Positions 52,036 through 59,926 of a stretch of 64,000 nt of DNA are shown in pieces (the first letter of the stretch is position 1; each line of letters begins with the position of its first letter). The stretch lies in assembly GCF_014650815.1 (NCBI RefSeq), contig NZ_BMVR01000019.1:1-64000 (forward strand), read 5' to 3'. Source of the stretch: Streptomyces flavofungini (GTDB taxonomy: Bacteria > Actinomycetota > Actinomycetes > Streptomycetales > Streptomycetaceae). The notes below the pieces were generated by a model. It saw only the letters and a program-made list of their open reading frames with translations. It had not been told where the DNA came from and searched no databases. The translations under genes were made by a program, and so were the position numbers.

Positions 52036-52830
52036 GTGAGCAACGGCGGCGGGATCAGCGAAGCAGCGGACGCGGAGCGGCAGTTCGGTCCGCTCGGCGA
52101 GGCCTTGGTGATCATCCCGACCTACAACGAGGCGGAGAACATCCAGGCGATCGTCGGCCGGGTGCGCGCCGCCGTGCCGCAGGCGCACGTCCTCGTCGCC
52201 GACGACAACAGCCCCGACGGCACCGGGAAGATCGCCGACGAACTCGCGGCCGAGGACGACCACGTCCACGTACTGCACCGCAAGGGCAAGGAAGGCCTCG
52301 GCGCCGCCTACCTCGCGGGCTTCTCCTGGGGGCTGGAGCACGACTACGGAGTCCTCGTCGAGATGGACGCCGACGGCTCCCACCAGCCCGAGGAACTGCC
52401 GCGCCTGCTCACCGCCCTCAAGGGCGCCGACCTCGTGCTCGGCTCCCGCTGGGTGCCCGGCGGGCGCGTCGTCAACTGGCCCCGCTCCCGCGAGTTCCTC
52501 TCCCGCGGCGGCAGCACGTACTCGCGGCTGCTCCTCGACGTGCCCATCCGCGACGTCACCGGCGGCTTCCGCGCCTTCCGCAGCGAGACCCTCCAAGGCC
52601 TCGGCCTCAGCGATGTCGCCTCCCAGGGCTACTGCTTCCAGGTCGACCTGGCCCGCCGCGCCATCAAGGCCGGATACCACGTGGTGGAGGTGCCCATCAC
52701 CTTCGTCGAGCGGGAGCTGGGCGACAGCAAGATGAGCCGCGACATCGTGGCTGAGGCGCTGTGGCGGGTCACGGCCTGGGGCGTGGGCGAGCGGGTCGGC
52801 AAGGTCATCGGCCGCAAGCCTTCTTCCTGA
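52036..52830 (+). CDS. ppm1: Polyprenol-phosphate mannose synthase (Ppm1 catalytic domain)
   Basis: A 264-residue GT2 glycosyltransferase that transfers mannose from GDP-mannose to polyprenyl phosphate, giving the donor for protein O-mannosylation in Streptomyces. Family motifs are VIIPTYNEAENI, VLVADDNSPDGTGKIADEL, the metal DxD-like VLVEMDADGSHQPEEL and GSRWVPGGRV, with DVTGGFRAFR and QVDLARRAIKAGY later. It lacks the N-terminal acyltransferase domain (Lnt-like) fused in mycobacterial Ppm1 and has no transmembrane helix. The GTG 52036 has AAGGGG 5 nt upstream. FxsA-like and rbpA genes follow, an order I recall from S. coelicolor. Confidence 0.93.
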   Translation: MSNGGGISEAADAERQFGPLGEALVIIPTYNEAENIQAIVGRVRAAVPQAHVLVADDNSPDGTGKIADELAAEDDHVHVLHRKGKEGLGAAYLAGFSWGLEHDYGVLVEMDADGSHQPEELPRLLTALKGADLVLGSRWVPGGRVVNWPRSREFLSRGGSTYSRLLLDVPIRDVTGGFRAFRSETLQGLGLSDVASQGYCFQVDLARRAIKAGYHVVEVPITFVERELGDSKMSRDIVAEALWRVTAWGVGERVGKVIGRKPSS

Positions 52831-52960
52831 CCTCGGCGGTCGACTGACCGGCCCCGGGGTGACCCTCTGCTCCGTCGGGGACGGCCCGGAGGCCGAGTGC
52901 CGGGTCGTTGTTGATCACCCCCTTATGCCGGTCTGAGCCGTGCCCAGGCACACTGGGAGC

Positions 52961-53563
52961 ATGACGACTGGCGCACCGCCTCCCACCCAGCCCGCCCGGC
53001 CCCGGCGCTCGCGCGTCCTCAGGTTCCTGCCGCTCGCACTCGTGGCCTGGCTGGTCCTGGAGATCTGGCTGCTGACCGTCGTGGCGGGGGCCACCAGTGG
53101 GCTGACCGTCTTCCTGCTCCTCGTGGGCGGGCTTGTGCTCGGATCCTTCGTCATCAAGCGGGCTGGGCGACGCGCCTTCAAGAACCTCAGCGAAGCCGTG
53201 CAACAGCAGCAGCGAGGGGTTGCGCCCGCGCCGGACTCCGGGGGCGGGAGCGCCCTCACGATGCTCGGCGGTCTGTTCCTGATCCTGCCCGGGCTGATCT
53301 CCGACGTCGTCGGCCTGCTGCTGCTGGTGCCGCCGCTGCAGAAGGCCCTCAGCCGGCGGGCCGAGCGGGCCTTCGAGCGGAAGGTCCGTGAGGCTGCCGC
53401 GGCTGCGCCCGGGGGGCTGGGGGACGCTTTCCAGCAGGCTCGGATGCAGCACCCTGGCGGGAAGGTGGTCCAGGGCGAGGTGATCCGTGAGGACGGGCCG
53501 TCGGGGGCGCCGGGAGCGCCGGGGGCGGCGCGGGGGCCGGAGGGGCCGGAGCTTCCGCGCTGA
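52961..53563 (+). CDS. fxsA: FxsA-family membrane protein
   Basis: A 200-residue protein with the FxsA pattern: a first hairpin of helices (LRFLPLALVAWLVLEIWLLTVV, in outline, and GLTVFLLLVGGLVLGSFVIKRAG), a loop, then GLFLILPGLISDVVGLLLLVPPLQKAL. In E. coli FxsA affects phage exclusion; the bacterial role in general is unclear. The C-terminal 70 residues are hydrophilic and Gly/Ala/Pro-rich. The ATG 52961 has GGGAG abutting it, too close for normal binding, and CACACT sits 6 nt before, so it may be leaderless. It follows ppm1 by 130 bp on the same strand. Confidence 0.87.
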   Translation: MTTGAPPPTQPARPRRSRVLRFLPLALVAWLVLEIWLLTVVAGATSGLTVFLLLVGGLVLGSFVIKRAGRRAFKNLSEAVQQQQRGVAPAPDSGGGSALTMLGGLFLILPGLISDVVGLLLLVPPLQKALSRRAERAFERKVREAAAAAPGGLGDAFQQARMQHPGGKVVQGEVIREDGPSGAPGAPGAARGPEGPELPR

Positions 53564-53579
53564 GGTGGGGCCTTCGCGA

Positions 53580-53810
53580 GGGCGCCCCGGTCCCGCCCCT
53601 TCTCCGAAGCCGGGGGCCGCCGCCCCCTGGGCCCCCGCTGTCGGCGCTTCGCGCCTCGTCCTCAATCTCCCCCAAGCTCTTAAGGAGCAGGGGGACCCCC
53701 ACGAGGGGCTGAGAATGTGCGGGTGAGTTTCAGCCCCTCCGGCGTTTGAGGAGCGGGGTCTGGGGCCGGAGCCCCAGTTCCGGGAAAGGGGCGGGTCTGG
53801 GGCGCCCCAG
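53580..53810. repeat. Dispersed Streptomyces intergenic repeat sequences
   Basis: Blocks such as CCGGCGTTTGAGGAGCGGGG (near 53738) and GTCGGCGCTTCGCGCCTCGT (near 53640), with mirrored segments such as GGGGTCTGGGGCCGGAGCCC, recur in many streptomycete intergenic regions as I remember them. They fill most of the 341-bp gap 53564-53904. No gene is seen there. Confidence 0.55.
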
Positions 53811-53832
53811 CGCAGGCCCCGTCCACGCACGC

Positions 53833-53880
53833 ACCACGAGGGCGGGCCCGCTGCCGAAGCAGCGGGCCCGCCCTCGTGGT
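53833..53880. terminator. Perfect 22-bp hairpin after rbpA
   Basis: Arms 53833-53854 and 53859-53880 are perfectly complementary around CGAA. It lies 24 nt beyond the rbpA stop and faces the fxsA side as well. Confidence 0.85.
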
Positions 53881-53904
53881 TACTCCGCTCCGCGGTCCGC
53901 GCGC

Positions 53905-54279
53905 TTACGCGGACTTGCGGCTGTCACGCGGATGCACCGCAATATTCATCGCACCGGACCTGAGAACCGCCAGGCGCTCCTCAAGAACCTCCTCGAGTTC
54001 TTCTCGAGTACGGCGCTCCATGAGCATGTCCCAGTGCGTACGCGCGGGCTTGCCCTTCTTCTCCTCAGGTCCGTCGCCGTCCACGAGGAGTGCCTGGGTC
54101 CCGCAGACCTTGCACTCCCACTCGGGCGGGATCTCCGCCTCCACCGAGAACGGCATCTCGAAACGATGTCCGTTCTGGCATGCGTACTCCACGGCCTGGC
54201 GCGGAGCCAGGTCGATGCCGCGGTCGGTCTCGTAGCTGGTCACCACGAGGCGCGTGCCGCGAAGAGCTCGCTCACTCAT
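53905..54279 (-). CDS. rbpA: RNA polymerase-binding protein RbpA
   Basis: A 124-residue actinobacterial transcription factor that binds the principal sigma factor and RNA polymerase and stabilises the open complex. The zinc site is readable: Cys34 and His38 (YACQNGHRFEMPF) and Cys56 and Cys59 (WECKVCGTQ). The basic linker EEKKGKPARTHWDMLMERR leads to the sigma-interacting helix (TREELEEVLEERLAVLR). Full length for the family. A SigR-type promoter lies 62 bp upstream, in agreement with the known thiol-stress control of rbpA in S. coelicolor. A 22-bp hairpin ends the unit. Confidence 0.97.
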   Translation of the reverse strand: MSERALRGTRLVVTSYETDRGIDLAPRQAVEYACQNGHRFEMPFSVEAEIPPEWECKVCGTQALLVDGDGPEEKKGKPARTHWDMLMERRTREELEEVLEERLAVLRSGAMNIAVHPRDSRKSA

Positions 54280-54340
54280 GAATCGTGCCTCCCGGGCTTG
54301 TCGCCCACAGGGCAGGTGTCGCTGTCGTCGTCATCCGGTC

Positions 54341-54367
54341 AACGTCCGGTCGGCGGTAAAGATTCCC
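54341..54367 (-). promoter_or_regulatory. SigR-type promoter of rbpA
   Basis: On the minus strand GGGAAT (54362-54367) is followed after exactly 18 bp by GTT (54341-54343), matching the SigR consensus. The transcript would start about 55 nt before the ATG. Confidence 0.85.
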
Positions 54368-54808
54368 GTTCAGGGTCATGCGTCGCCGTCGTATGCCGCC
54401 CCTTGTTGTACCCACCAGCGCCCGGTTTGTCACATCTGGCAGCAGATGTCACCCAGCGCTTCTGAATCCTCAGCGCGCAGTAACGGTCCGCCTGGCAGGC
54501 CAAACGCGTACACTACCGGCCTTCGCCGCTGGTTGCTAAATCCACGCCGTACCGGAACCCGTGCGTGCAGCCCGCAACTGGGCACGTGGAGCGCCACGAG
54601 CGACAGGATCGCGTCCCGGCGCGACCCTGTGAGCTGGTACGTCAGGCCGAAGAGCGGTGGCCCGAGCCGGGCCGGGCCGCGGTCGCCGATCTCGTAAGCG
54701 GAAAAGTGCTCGGCGTACGAGCCCGCGCGGACACGGAGGCCGGGCGGGTGGACGCAGTCGTCCGGATGGGCTGCGGACTCGGTGATCTCCGACGCGCGGC
54801 CCGGTCCG
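54368..54808. other. Gap between rbpA promoter and GDPD gene, with weak coding signal
   Basis: An inverted repeat ACATCTG-GCAG-CAGATGT (54432-54449) lies upstream of the SigR promoter. A plus-strand frame from GTG 54565 to 54870 contains a stretch that looks somewhat protein-like (PGRAAVADLVSGKVLGVRA). It runs antisense into the next gene and has no start signal. It may be a small gene or a remnant. Confidence 0.3.
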
Positions 54809-55576
54809 TCAGACCCAGGTGCCCCGGTCCTCGAGCACGTCGCGGAGCGTCTCGATGTGGTCCGTCATGATGCCGTCGACGCCCAGGTCGAGGAGGGCGT
54901 GCATGCGGTCGGCGTCGTTGATCGTCCACACGTGGACCTGGAGCCCGCGCGCGTGGGCGGTGCGTACGAAACGGTGGTCGACCACGCGGACGCCGGACTG
55001 CGACTCCGGCACCTGGGCGCACACCGCCGACACCCGCGGCGTCGTCGGCACCCCCAGGGAGCGCAGCCGCAGCCCCAGCACGCCGCGCGTGCCGAACGAC
55101 GTGGCCAGGCGGGGCCCCGCCAGGCGCTGGGCCCGCGAGACCCGGCCCTCCGAGAAGGAGCCGACGCACACCCGGTCCCAGGTGCGGGTGCGCTCGATCA
55201 GCTCCAGGAGCGGCAGGAGGGCGGACTCCGCCTTCACGTCCACGTTCCAGCGGACGGCAGGGAAGGCGGCCAGCATCTCTTCGAAGAGGGGGACCGGTTC
55301 GCTGCCTGCCACGCGCGCGTGGCTCACCTCGCTCCAGGGAAGGTCCGCGATCCGGCCCGTCGCGTCCGTGACCCGGTCCAGCGTCGCGTCGTGGAACGCG
55401 GCGAGCTTGCCGTCCGACGTGGCGTGCACATCGGTCTCGATGTAGCGGTAGCCCGCGTCCACGGCCCGCCGGAACGCGGCCGCCGTGTTCTCCAGGCCGT
55501 CGGCCGCCCCGCCGCGGTGGGCGAAGGCGAGAGGGCCGGGGTGGTCGAGGTAGGGGTGGCGTACGCGCGTGGTCAC
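54809..55576 (-). CDS. Glycerophosphodiester phosphodiesterase
   Basis: A 255-residue cytoplasmic GDPD that splits glycerophosphodiesters to glycerol-3-phosphate and an alcohol. The TIM-barrel motifs are PLAFAHRGGAADGLENTAAAF (HRG…ENT), YIETDVHATSDGKLAAFHD (metal ligands E, D, H), WNVDVKAE and the late VHVWTINDADRMHALLDLGVDGIMTD. All catalytic residues are present. The GTG overlaps the stop of the YczE-like membrane protein gene by 4 nt (GTGA), so the two are translated together. Extracellular forms have signal peptides, which are absent here. Confidence 0.93.
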   Translation of the reverse strand: MTTRVRHPYLDHPGPLAFAHRGGAADGLENTAAAFRRAVDAGYRYIETDVHATSDGKLAAFHDATLDRVTDATGRIADLPWSEVSHARVAGSEPVPLFEEMLAAFPAVRWNVDVKAESALLPLLELIERTRTWDRVCVGSFSEGRVSRAQRLAGPRLATSFGTRGVLGLRLRSLGVPTTPRVSAVCAQVPESQSGVRVVDHRFVRTAHARGLQVHVWTINDADRMHALLDLGVDGIMTDHIETLRDVLEDRGTWV

Positions 55577-56313
55577 CGTTGCAGTATCGCCTGCTCCGAT
55601 GGCTCTCCGGAGGCCACGACGCGGCCTGCGGTGGACGCGGGAACGGCGAAGAAGCGGAGGAAGAACTGGGCGAGCGGCCCGATGCACAGGGCGTACAGGA
55701 CCGTTCCGACGCCCACGGTGCCGCCGAGGGCGAAGCCGGTGACGACGACCGCCACCTCCACCAGGGTCCGCATCAGCCGGATCGAGCGGCCGGTGCGGAT
55801 GTTCAGGCCCGTCATCAGGCCGTCGCGCGGTCCCGGGCCGAACTTGGCCGCGATGTAGAGGCCCGTCGCCACGCCGTTGAGGACGATGCCCGCGACCAGA
55901 AGGGGAATGCGTATGCCGAGCGCGTGCGCATCCGGTACGAGGGCGAGGGTGCCGTCCATCGCGAGGCCGACGACGAAGACGTTCGACACCGTGCCGAGGC
56001 CCGGGCGCTGGCGCAGCGGGATCCACAGGAGCAGTACGGCGGCGCCCACGAAGATCGACACGACGCCGATCGAGAGGCCGGTGCGCTCGGCCAGGCCCTG
56101 GTGCAGCACGTTCCACGGCTCCAGGCCGAGGCCCGAGCGCACCAGGAGCGCGGAGCTGGCGCCGTACAGGGCCAGGCCTACGTAGAGCTGGCAGAGGCGG
56201 CGCGTGAGGTGACGCTCGCCGCGCGGGTCCCCGGTGGGCCCGTCGTGCGCCTCCGTAGTGGGCCGGTCGTCGCGTGATCCCGTAGTGGGCCGACCTGATT
56301 TCGCCCTGAACAA
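55573..56313 (-). CDS. YczE/YitT-like membrane protein
   Basis: A 246-residue polytopic protein with five or six helices. LYVGLALYGASSALLVRSGLGLEPWNVLHQGL (key GLGLEPWNVLHQG), FGPGPRDGLMTGLNIRTG and LMRTLVEVAVVVTGFALGG identify the YczE/YyaS group. Transport is suspected but the substrate is unknown. A subgroup of MocR regulators is known to sit divergently beside such genes, as here. The start is uncertain: TTG 56313 has GGGGG 7 nt upstream and gives a normal length, while GTG 56352 or ATG 56412 would add 13-33 residues. It is coupled to the GDPD gene downstream. Confidence 0.82.
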   Translation of the reverse strand: MFRAKSGRPTTGSRDDRPTTEAHDGPTGDPRGERHLTRRLCQLYVGLALYGASSALLVRSGLGLEPWNVLHQGLAERTGLSIGVVSIFVGAAVLLLWIPLRQRPGLGTVSNVFVVGLAMDGTLALVPDAHALGIRIPLLVAGIVLNGVATGLYIAAKFGPGPRDGLMTGLNIRTGRSIRLMRTLVEVAVVVTGFALGGTVGVGTVLYALCIGPLAQFFLRFFAVPASTAGRVVASGEPSEQAILQR

Positions 56314-56341
56314 GAGAAGCCCCCGTGGTGGTAGTGGCCTG
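56253..56341. promoter_or_regulatory. GTAGTGGCC direct repeats between the YczE and MocR genes
   Basis: CCGTAGTGGGCCG occurs at 56253-56265 and 56280-56292 (period 27), and GGTAGTGGCCTG at 56330-56341. MocR regulators such as GabR and PdxR bind direct repeats, and AGTGG is part of PdxR sites. Two copies fall inside the probable N-terminal coding region of the YczE gene. Confidence 0.4.
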
Positions 56342-56410
56342 ACCCATGACACTCTGTGGCTTGGTGACGGATGCCAACCATGGCCAATTCGACGAAGGTG
56401 GACTGGGATC

Positions 56411-57925
56411 ATGCCTCAGTGGACATCAGCGGTGGGCTCGACCCAGCTCGCCCGGCTGCTCACCTCCCAGCAGGCACGCCCCGCGGGCGCGGGCACCCGC
56501 CGCCCGCCCGCCTACCGCGCTCTCGCCGACGGTATCCGCCTGCTCGTCCTGGAGGGGCGCATTCCCGTGGCCGCCCGCCTGCCCGCCGAACGCGAACTGG
56601 CCGTCGCGCTCGCCGTGAGCCGTACGACGGTCGCCGCCGCCTACGAGGCGCTGCGCACCGAGGGGTTCCTGGAGTCCCGCAGGGGAGCGGGCAGTTGGAC
56701 GGCGGTCCCGGCCGGGAACCCGCTGCCCGCGCGCGGACTCGAACCGCTGCCCCCCGAAGCGCTCGGCTCCATGATCGACCTCGGCTGCGCAGCCCTGCCC
56801 GCACCCGAGCCCTGGCTCACCCGCTCCGTACAGGGCGCCCTCGAAGAACTCCCGCCCTACGCCCACACCCACGGCGACTACCCGGCCGGACTGCCCGCCC
56901 TGCGCGCCATGCTCGCCGAGCGCTACACCGCGCGCGGCATACCGACCATGCCGGAACAGATCATGGTCACCACCGGCGCCATGGGCGCCATCGACGCGAT
57001 CTGTCACCTCTTCGCGGGCCGCGGTGAGCGCATCGCCGTGGAGTCCCCCTCGTACGCCAACATTCTTCAGCTCATGCGCGAGGCGGGCGCCCGCCTGGTG
57101 CCTGTGGCGATGGCCGAGGGCCTCGGCGGCTGGGACATGGACCGCTGGCGCCAGGTCCTGCGCGACGCCGCGCCCCGGCTCGCGTACGTCGTCGCCGACT
57201 TCCACAACCCGACCGGCGCCCTCGCCGACGAGGACCAGCGCCGCCGCCTCGTCGACGCCGCCCGGCACGCGGGCACCGTCCTCGTCGTCGACGAGACCAT
57301 GAGCGAACTCCGCCTCGACGATGTCGACGGACAGGACGCCATGCCGCGCCCCGTGTGCGGATTCGACCCCTCGGGCTCCACCGTCATCACCGTCGGCTCC
57401 GCGAGCAAGGCCTTCTGGGCGGGCATGCGCATCGGCTGGGTGCGGGCCGCGCCCGATGTGATCCGCAGCCTGGTCGCCGCGCGCGCGTACGCCGACCTCG
57501 GCACCCCCGTCCTGGAGCAGCTCGCCCTGAACTGGCTGCTCAGCACCGGTGGCTGGCAGCAGGCCGTGGACGTGCGCAGGGACCAGGCCCGCGACAACCG
57601 CGACGCGCTGGTCACCGCCGTGCGCCGCGAGTTGCCCGGCTGGGAGTTCGAAGTGCCGCACGGCGGGCTGACGCTGTGGGTGCGCACCGGCGGACTCTCC
57701 GGCTCCCGCATCGCCGAGGTCGGCGAACGCGTGGGCGTACGCGTGCCGTCGGGCCCCCGCTTCGGTGTGGACGGCGCCTTCGAGGGCTACGTACGACTGC
57801 CGTTCACCGTGGGCGGCGCGGTTGCCGAGGAGGCGGCGGTGCGGCTCGCGGCGGCGGCCCGGCTGGTGGAGTCGGGGACGGGCGCGGGGTCGGGGGCGGA
57901 GGGGCCGCACACGTTCGTGGCGTGA
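56411..57925 (+). CDS. MocR-family (GntR-HTH plus aminotransferase) regulator
   Basis: A 504-residue PLP-dependent regulator. The GntR winged helix spans about residues 35-100 (RLPAERELAVALAVSRTTVAAAYEALRTEGFL in outline, key RELAVALAVSRTTV). A fold-type I aminotransferase domain follows, with TTGAMGAIDAICHLF, the Asp for PLP nitrogen in LVVDETMSELRLDD, and the Schiff-base lysine in GSASKAFWAGMRIGW. Such proteins sense PLP with an amine or vitamin B6 status. The ATG 56411 has GGTGG about 9 nt upstream. It faces the YczE-GDPD unit and probably controls it through repeats in the shared region. Confidence 0.92.
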   Translation: MPQWTSAVGSTQLARLLTSQQARPAGAGTRRPPAYRALADGIRLLVLEGRIPVAARLPAERELAVALAVSRTTVAAAYEALRTEGFLESRRGAGSWTAVPAGNPLPARGLEPLPPEALGSMIDLGCAALPAPEPWLTRSVQGALEELPPYAHTHGDYPAGLPALRAMLAERYTARGIPTMPEQIMVTTGAMGAIDAICHLFAGRGERIAVESPSYANILQLMREAGARLVPVAMAEGLGGWDMDRWRQVLRDAAPRLAYVVADFHNPTGALADEDQRRRLVDAARHAGTVLVVDETMSELRLDDVDGQDAMPRPVCGFDPSGSTVITVGSASKAFWAGMRIGWVRAAPDVIRSLVAARAYADLGTPVLEQLALNWLLSTGGWQQAVDVRRDQARDNRDALVTAVRRELPGWEFEVPHGGLTLWVRTGGLSGSRIAEVGERVGVRVPSGPRFGVDGAFEGYVRLPFTVGGAVAEEAAVRLAAAARLVESGTGAGSGAEGPHTFVA

Positions 57926-57989
57926 GGAGTGGGGTGTTCGCGGGGCGCGGGGCAGGGCGTTCGCGGGGTGCCGCCGGGGCCCGGGTGGT

Positions 57990-58031
57990 CCTGCCGCCGC
58001 GTGCGAGGGGTGCGCCTGCCGCCGCGTGCGA
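57990..58031. repeat. 17-bp direct repeat between mocR and sffA
   Basis: CCTGCCGCCGCGTGCGA occurs at 57990-58006 and 58015-58031, period 25, in the convergent gap. No function is evident. Confidence 0.4.
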
Positions 58032-58061
58032 CCCCGGCTTTGGGACGCCCTGACGCCGTGC

Positions 58062-59633
58062 TCAGCCCTCCGCGACCGCCGGGGCCAGCGCCGCGTCCGC
58101 CGGGGTCGTGCGGACCGGGAGCAGGTTCAGGACGGCCCGCCGGTCCGCGTCGCTGGTGGCGTCGTCGTACGGGTCGGGGGTCGCCGGGACCTGGAGGCGG
58201 TGCACAGGGCCGGTGCCGAGGCGGGCGTAGCCGCGGCCGGGGGGCATGTCCGCCGTGGGGGTGGTGTGCGGCCGGGCGCCCAGGACCTCCTCGACCTGGT
58301 CGGGCGTGGCCGGGCCGAGCACCACGCGCGCGCGGGTGTGCTGGCACACGGCGTCCGTGAGGGCGTCCGCGCTGTCGAGCTGGTCGGCCACGACGACGGT
58401 GACGCCCGCGGCGCGCCCGTGCCGCAGCGGCACCTGGAGGAGCGTCTGCGGATCGCGGTGGCCGTCGGCGGCGGCCAGGTGGCCGAGGGTGCTGGGGCGG
58501 TCGAGGAGGATCCACAGGGGCCGCTTGATGTCGTCGGGCGGGGGATGGCCCGCCTGCCGCGCCCGGTTGGCCGCGATGAGCCGCCGTTCCGTCTCGTGCG
58601 CCGCCCACTCCAGGCTGGCGAGCGCCCCGGCGAGGCCGCACTCGACGGCGAGGACGCCGTCGCGCCCCGTCAGGCAGGCGAAGTCGCCGGTGCCGCTGCC
58701 CTCGATGATGACGACGTCGCCGTACTGGAGCGCCTGCAGGGCCACCGAGCGCAGCAGCGTGGTGGTGCCGCTGCCGGGGTGACCGAGGACCAGCAGATGG
58801 GGTTCGGTGGAGCGGCCGCCGGTGCGCCACACGACGGGCGGTACGTCGCGCTGCTCGTCGCCGTCCGCCACGGGCAGGGTGCGCTGCACGGCGGACGGGT
58901 CGGTGAAGCCCAGCACGGTCTCGCCGGGGGCGGTGACGAAGCGCTGGGCGGAGATGTCGGTGGGCAACGGCGGCAGCACGGTCACGGTGAGCGTGTTGCC
59001 CTCCTCGTCCCACGCGAAGTGGTACTCCCGGCCGCGCCCCGACTTGGCGTGCAGCAACTGCTCGATGCGCGCGCGGGATTCGGCCTCGCCGTCGGTGAAG
59101 TACGCGGGATAACGCAGCACCAGATGCGAGACGCGGCCGTTGTCGTCGAACGCGTAGTCGGTGAACGCCTTGTCCCACTCGCCGCCGTGCGCGAACAGCG
59201 GGCTCGGGTCCTCCGGGACGGAGAAGTACGGGACGAGTGCTTCGTAGAGCGACTGCAACCGCTGGACCTGGGCGTCGTCCGGGCCGGAGGGGGCCGGCGC
59301 GGTGCGCTCACGGCCGGTCCAGGCGGCGGCCGCCATCAGGCTGATGGCGGCGAGCAGCGGACCGTAGGGAATGAGCGCCACGACGAGGACCACGGAGGCC
59401 ACCAGGAACAGCAGGGGGCCCCGCCGGTCCTTGGGGGTCTCGGACCACTTGCGCCGCCCGGCTCCGGCGAGGCGGCGCAACCCGCGCGTGATCGTGATCA
59501 GCGGGTGGAGGACGTCGGTGGCACTGTCGGCGGCCGACCGGGCGAGTTCGCGACTGCGCGCGATGTGCTCCCGGCTCCGGGCGATCTGGGCGCTGCCGTT
59601 GCTCAGGATGCGGGGGAGAGGGCGCCGAGCCAC
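58062..59633 (-). CDS. sffA: SffA-like FtsK/SpoIIIE-related septal DNA translocase
   Basis: A 523-residue membrane-linked ATPase-like protein. After a helical N-terminus there is a two-helix membrane hairpin (LLFLVASVVLVVALIPYGPLLAAISLMAAAAW, residues about 75-108), then a soluble region and a RecA-like domain. The P-loop reads LGHPGSGTTTLLRSVALQ (about 280-296), so the canonical Lys is Thr, and the Walker B strand is RPLWILLDRP with no Glu after the Asp. In S. coelicolor the small membrane protein SmeA brings SffA to sporulation septa. The smeA gene is 46 bp upstream here, matching that pair. The GTG start has AGGAGAA 5 nt before it. Activity is uncertain given the altered motifs. Confidence 0.85.
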   Translation of the reverse strand: MARRPLPRILSNGSAQIARSREHIARSRELARSAADSATDVLHPLITITRGLRRLAGAGRRKWSETPKDRRGPLLFLVASVVLVVALIPYGPLLAAISLMAAAAWTGRERTAPAPSGPDDAQVQRLQSLYEALVPYFSVPEDPSPLFAHGGEWDKAFTDYAFDDNGRVSHLVLRYPAYFTDGEAESRARIEQLLHAKSGRGREYHFAWDEEGNTLTVTVLPPLPTDISAQRFVTAPGETVLGFTDPSAVQRTLPVADGDEQRDVPPVVWRTGGRSTEPHLLVLGHPGSGTTTLLRSVALQALQYGDVVIIEGSGTGDFACLTGRDGVLAVECGLAGALASLEWAAHETERRLIAANRARQAGHPPPDDIKRPLWILLDRPSTLGHLAAADGHRDPQTLLQVPLRHGRAAGVTVVVADQLDSADALTDAVCQHTRARVVLGPATPDQVEEVLGARPHTTPTADMPPGRGYARLGTGPVHRLQVPATPDPYDDATSDADRRAVLNLLPVRTTPADAALAPAVAEG

Positions 59634-59679
59634 GTCGTTCTCCTGGGGGTGGTGGTGAGCGGTGAACCGTCGGAAACCG

Positions 59680-59874
59680 TCAGAACTTGATGCCGCCGAG
59701 CAGGCTCGCGAGGCTCGCGCCGCCGGCCTTGATGCTCGGGGCGATGGCGGTGCCCGCGAGGTAGAAGCCGAACAGCGCGCACACGAGGGCGTGGGAGGCC
59801 TTCAGCCCGTCTTTGCGGAAGAAGAGGAAGACGATGACTCCGAGCAGCACGACGCCTGAGATGGACAGGATCAT
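59680..59874 (-). CDS. smeA: SmeA, small sporulation septum membrane protein
   Basis: A 64-residue protein with two transmembrane helices (ILSISGVVLLGVIVFLFF and ASHALVCALFGFYLAGTAIAP) joined by RKDGLK, and a short tail, GGASLASLLGGIKF. Size, sequence style and position directly before sffA match SmeA of S. coelicolor, a sporulation-specific septal protein that localises SffA and influences spore maturation. AGGAGA precedes the ATG. A 25-nt palindrome and a candidate promoter lie 50-110 bp upstream and probably give developmental control. Confidence 0.88.
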   Translation of the reverse strand: MILSISGVVLLGVIVFLFFRKDGLKASHALVCALFGFYLAGTAIAPSIKAGGASLASLLGGIKF

Positions 59875-59926
59875 GAGGTTTCTCCTGGTCGATGGGGACA
59901 GTCACCATGAGTTCTTCCAGGCTCAC

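Noticed and set aside
51479-52036. A 185-codon gene between the amidohydrolase and ppm1
   Set aside because: Its nominal start coincides with the TTGACA box, no ribosome-binding site is seen, and the composition is Arg/Ser/Gly-rich without any domain.
53746-54465. A 239-codon plus-strand frame across the rbpA region
   Set aside because: It runs antisense over rbpA, whose zinc ligands and SigR promoter establish the minus strand as coding.
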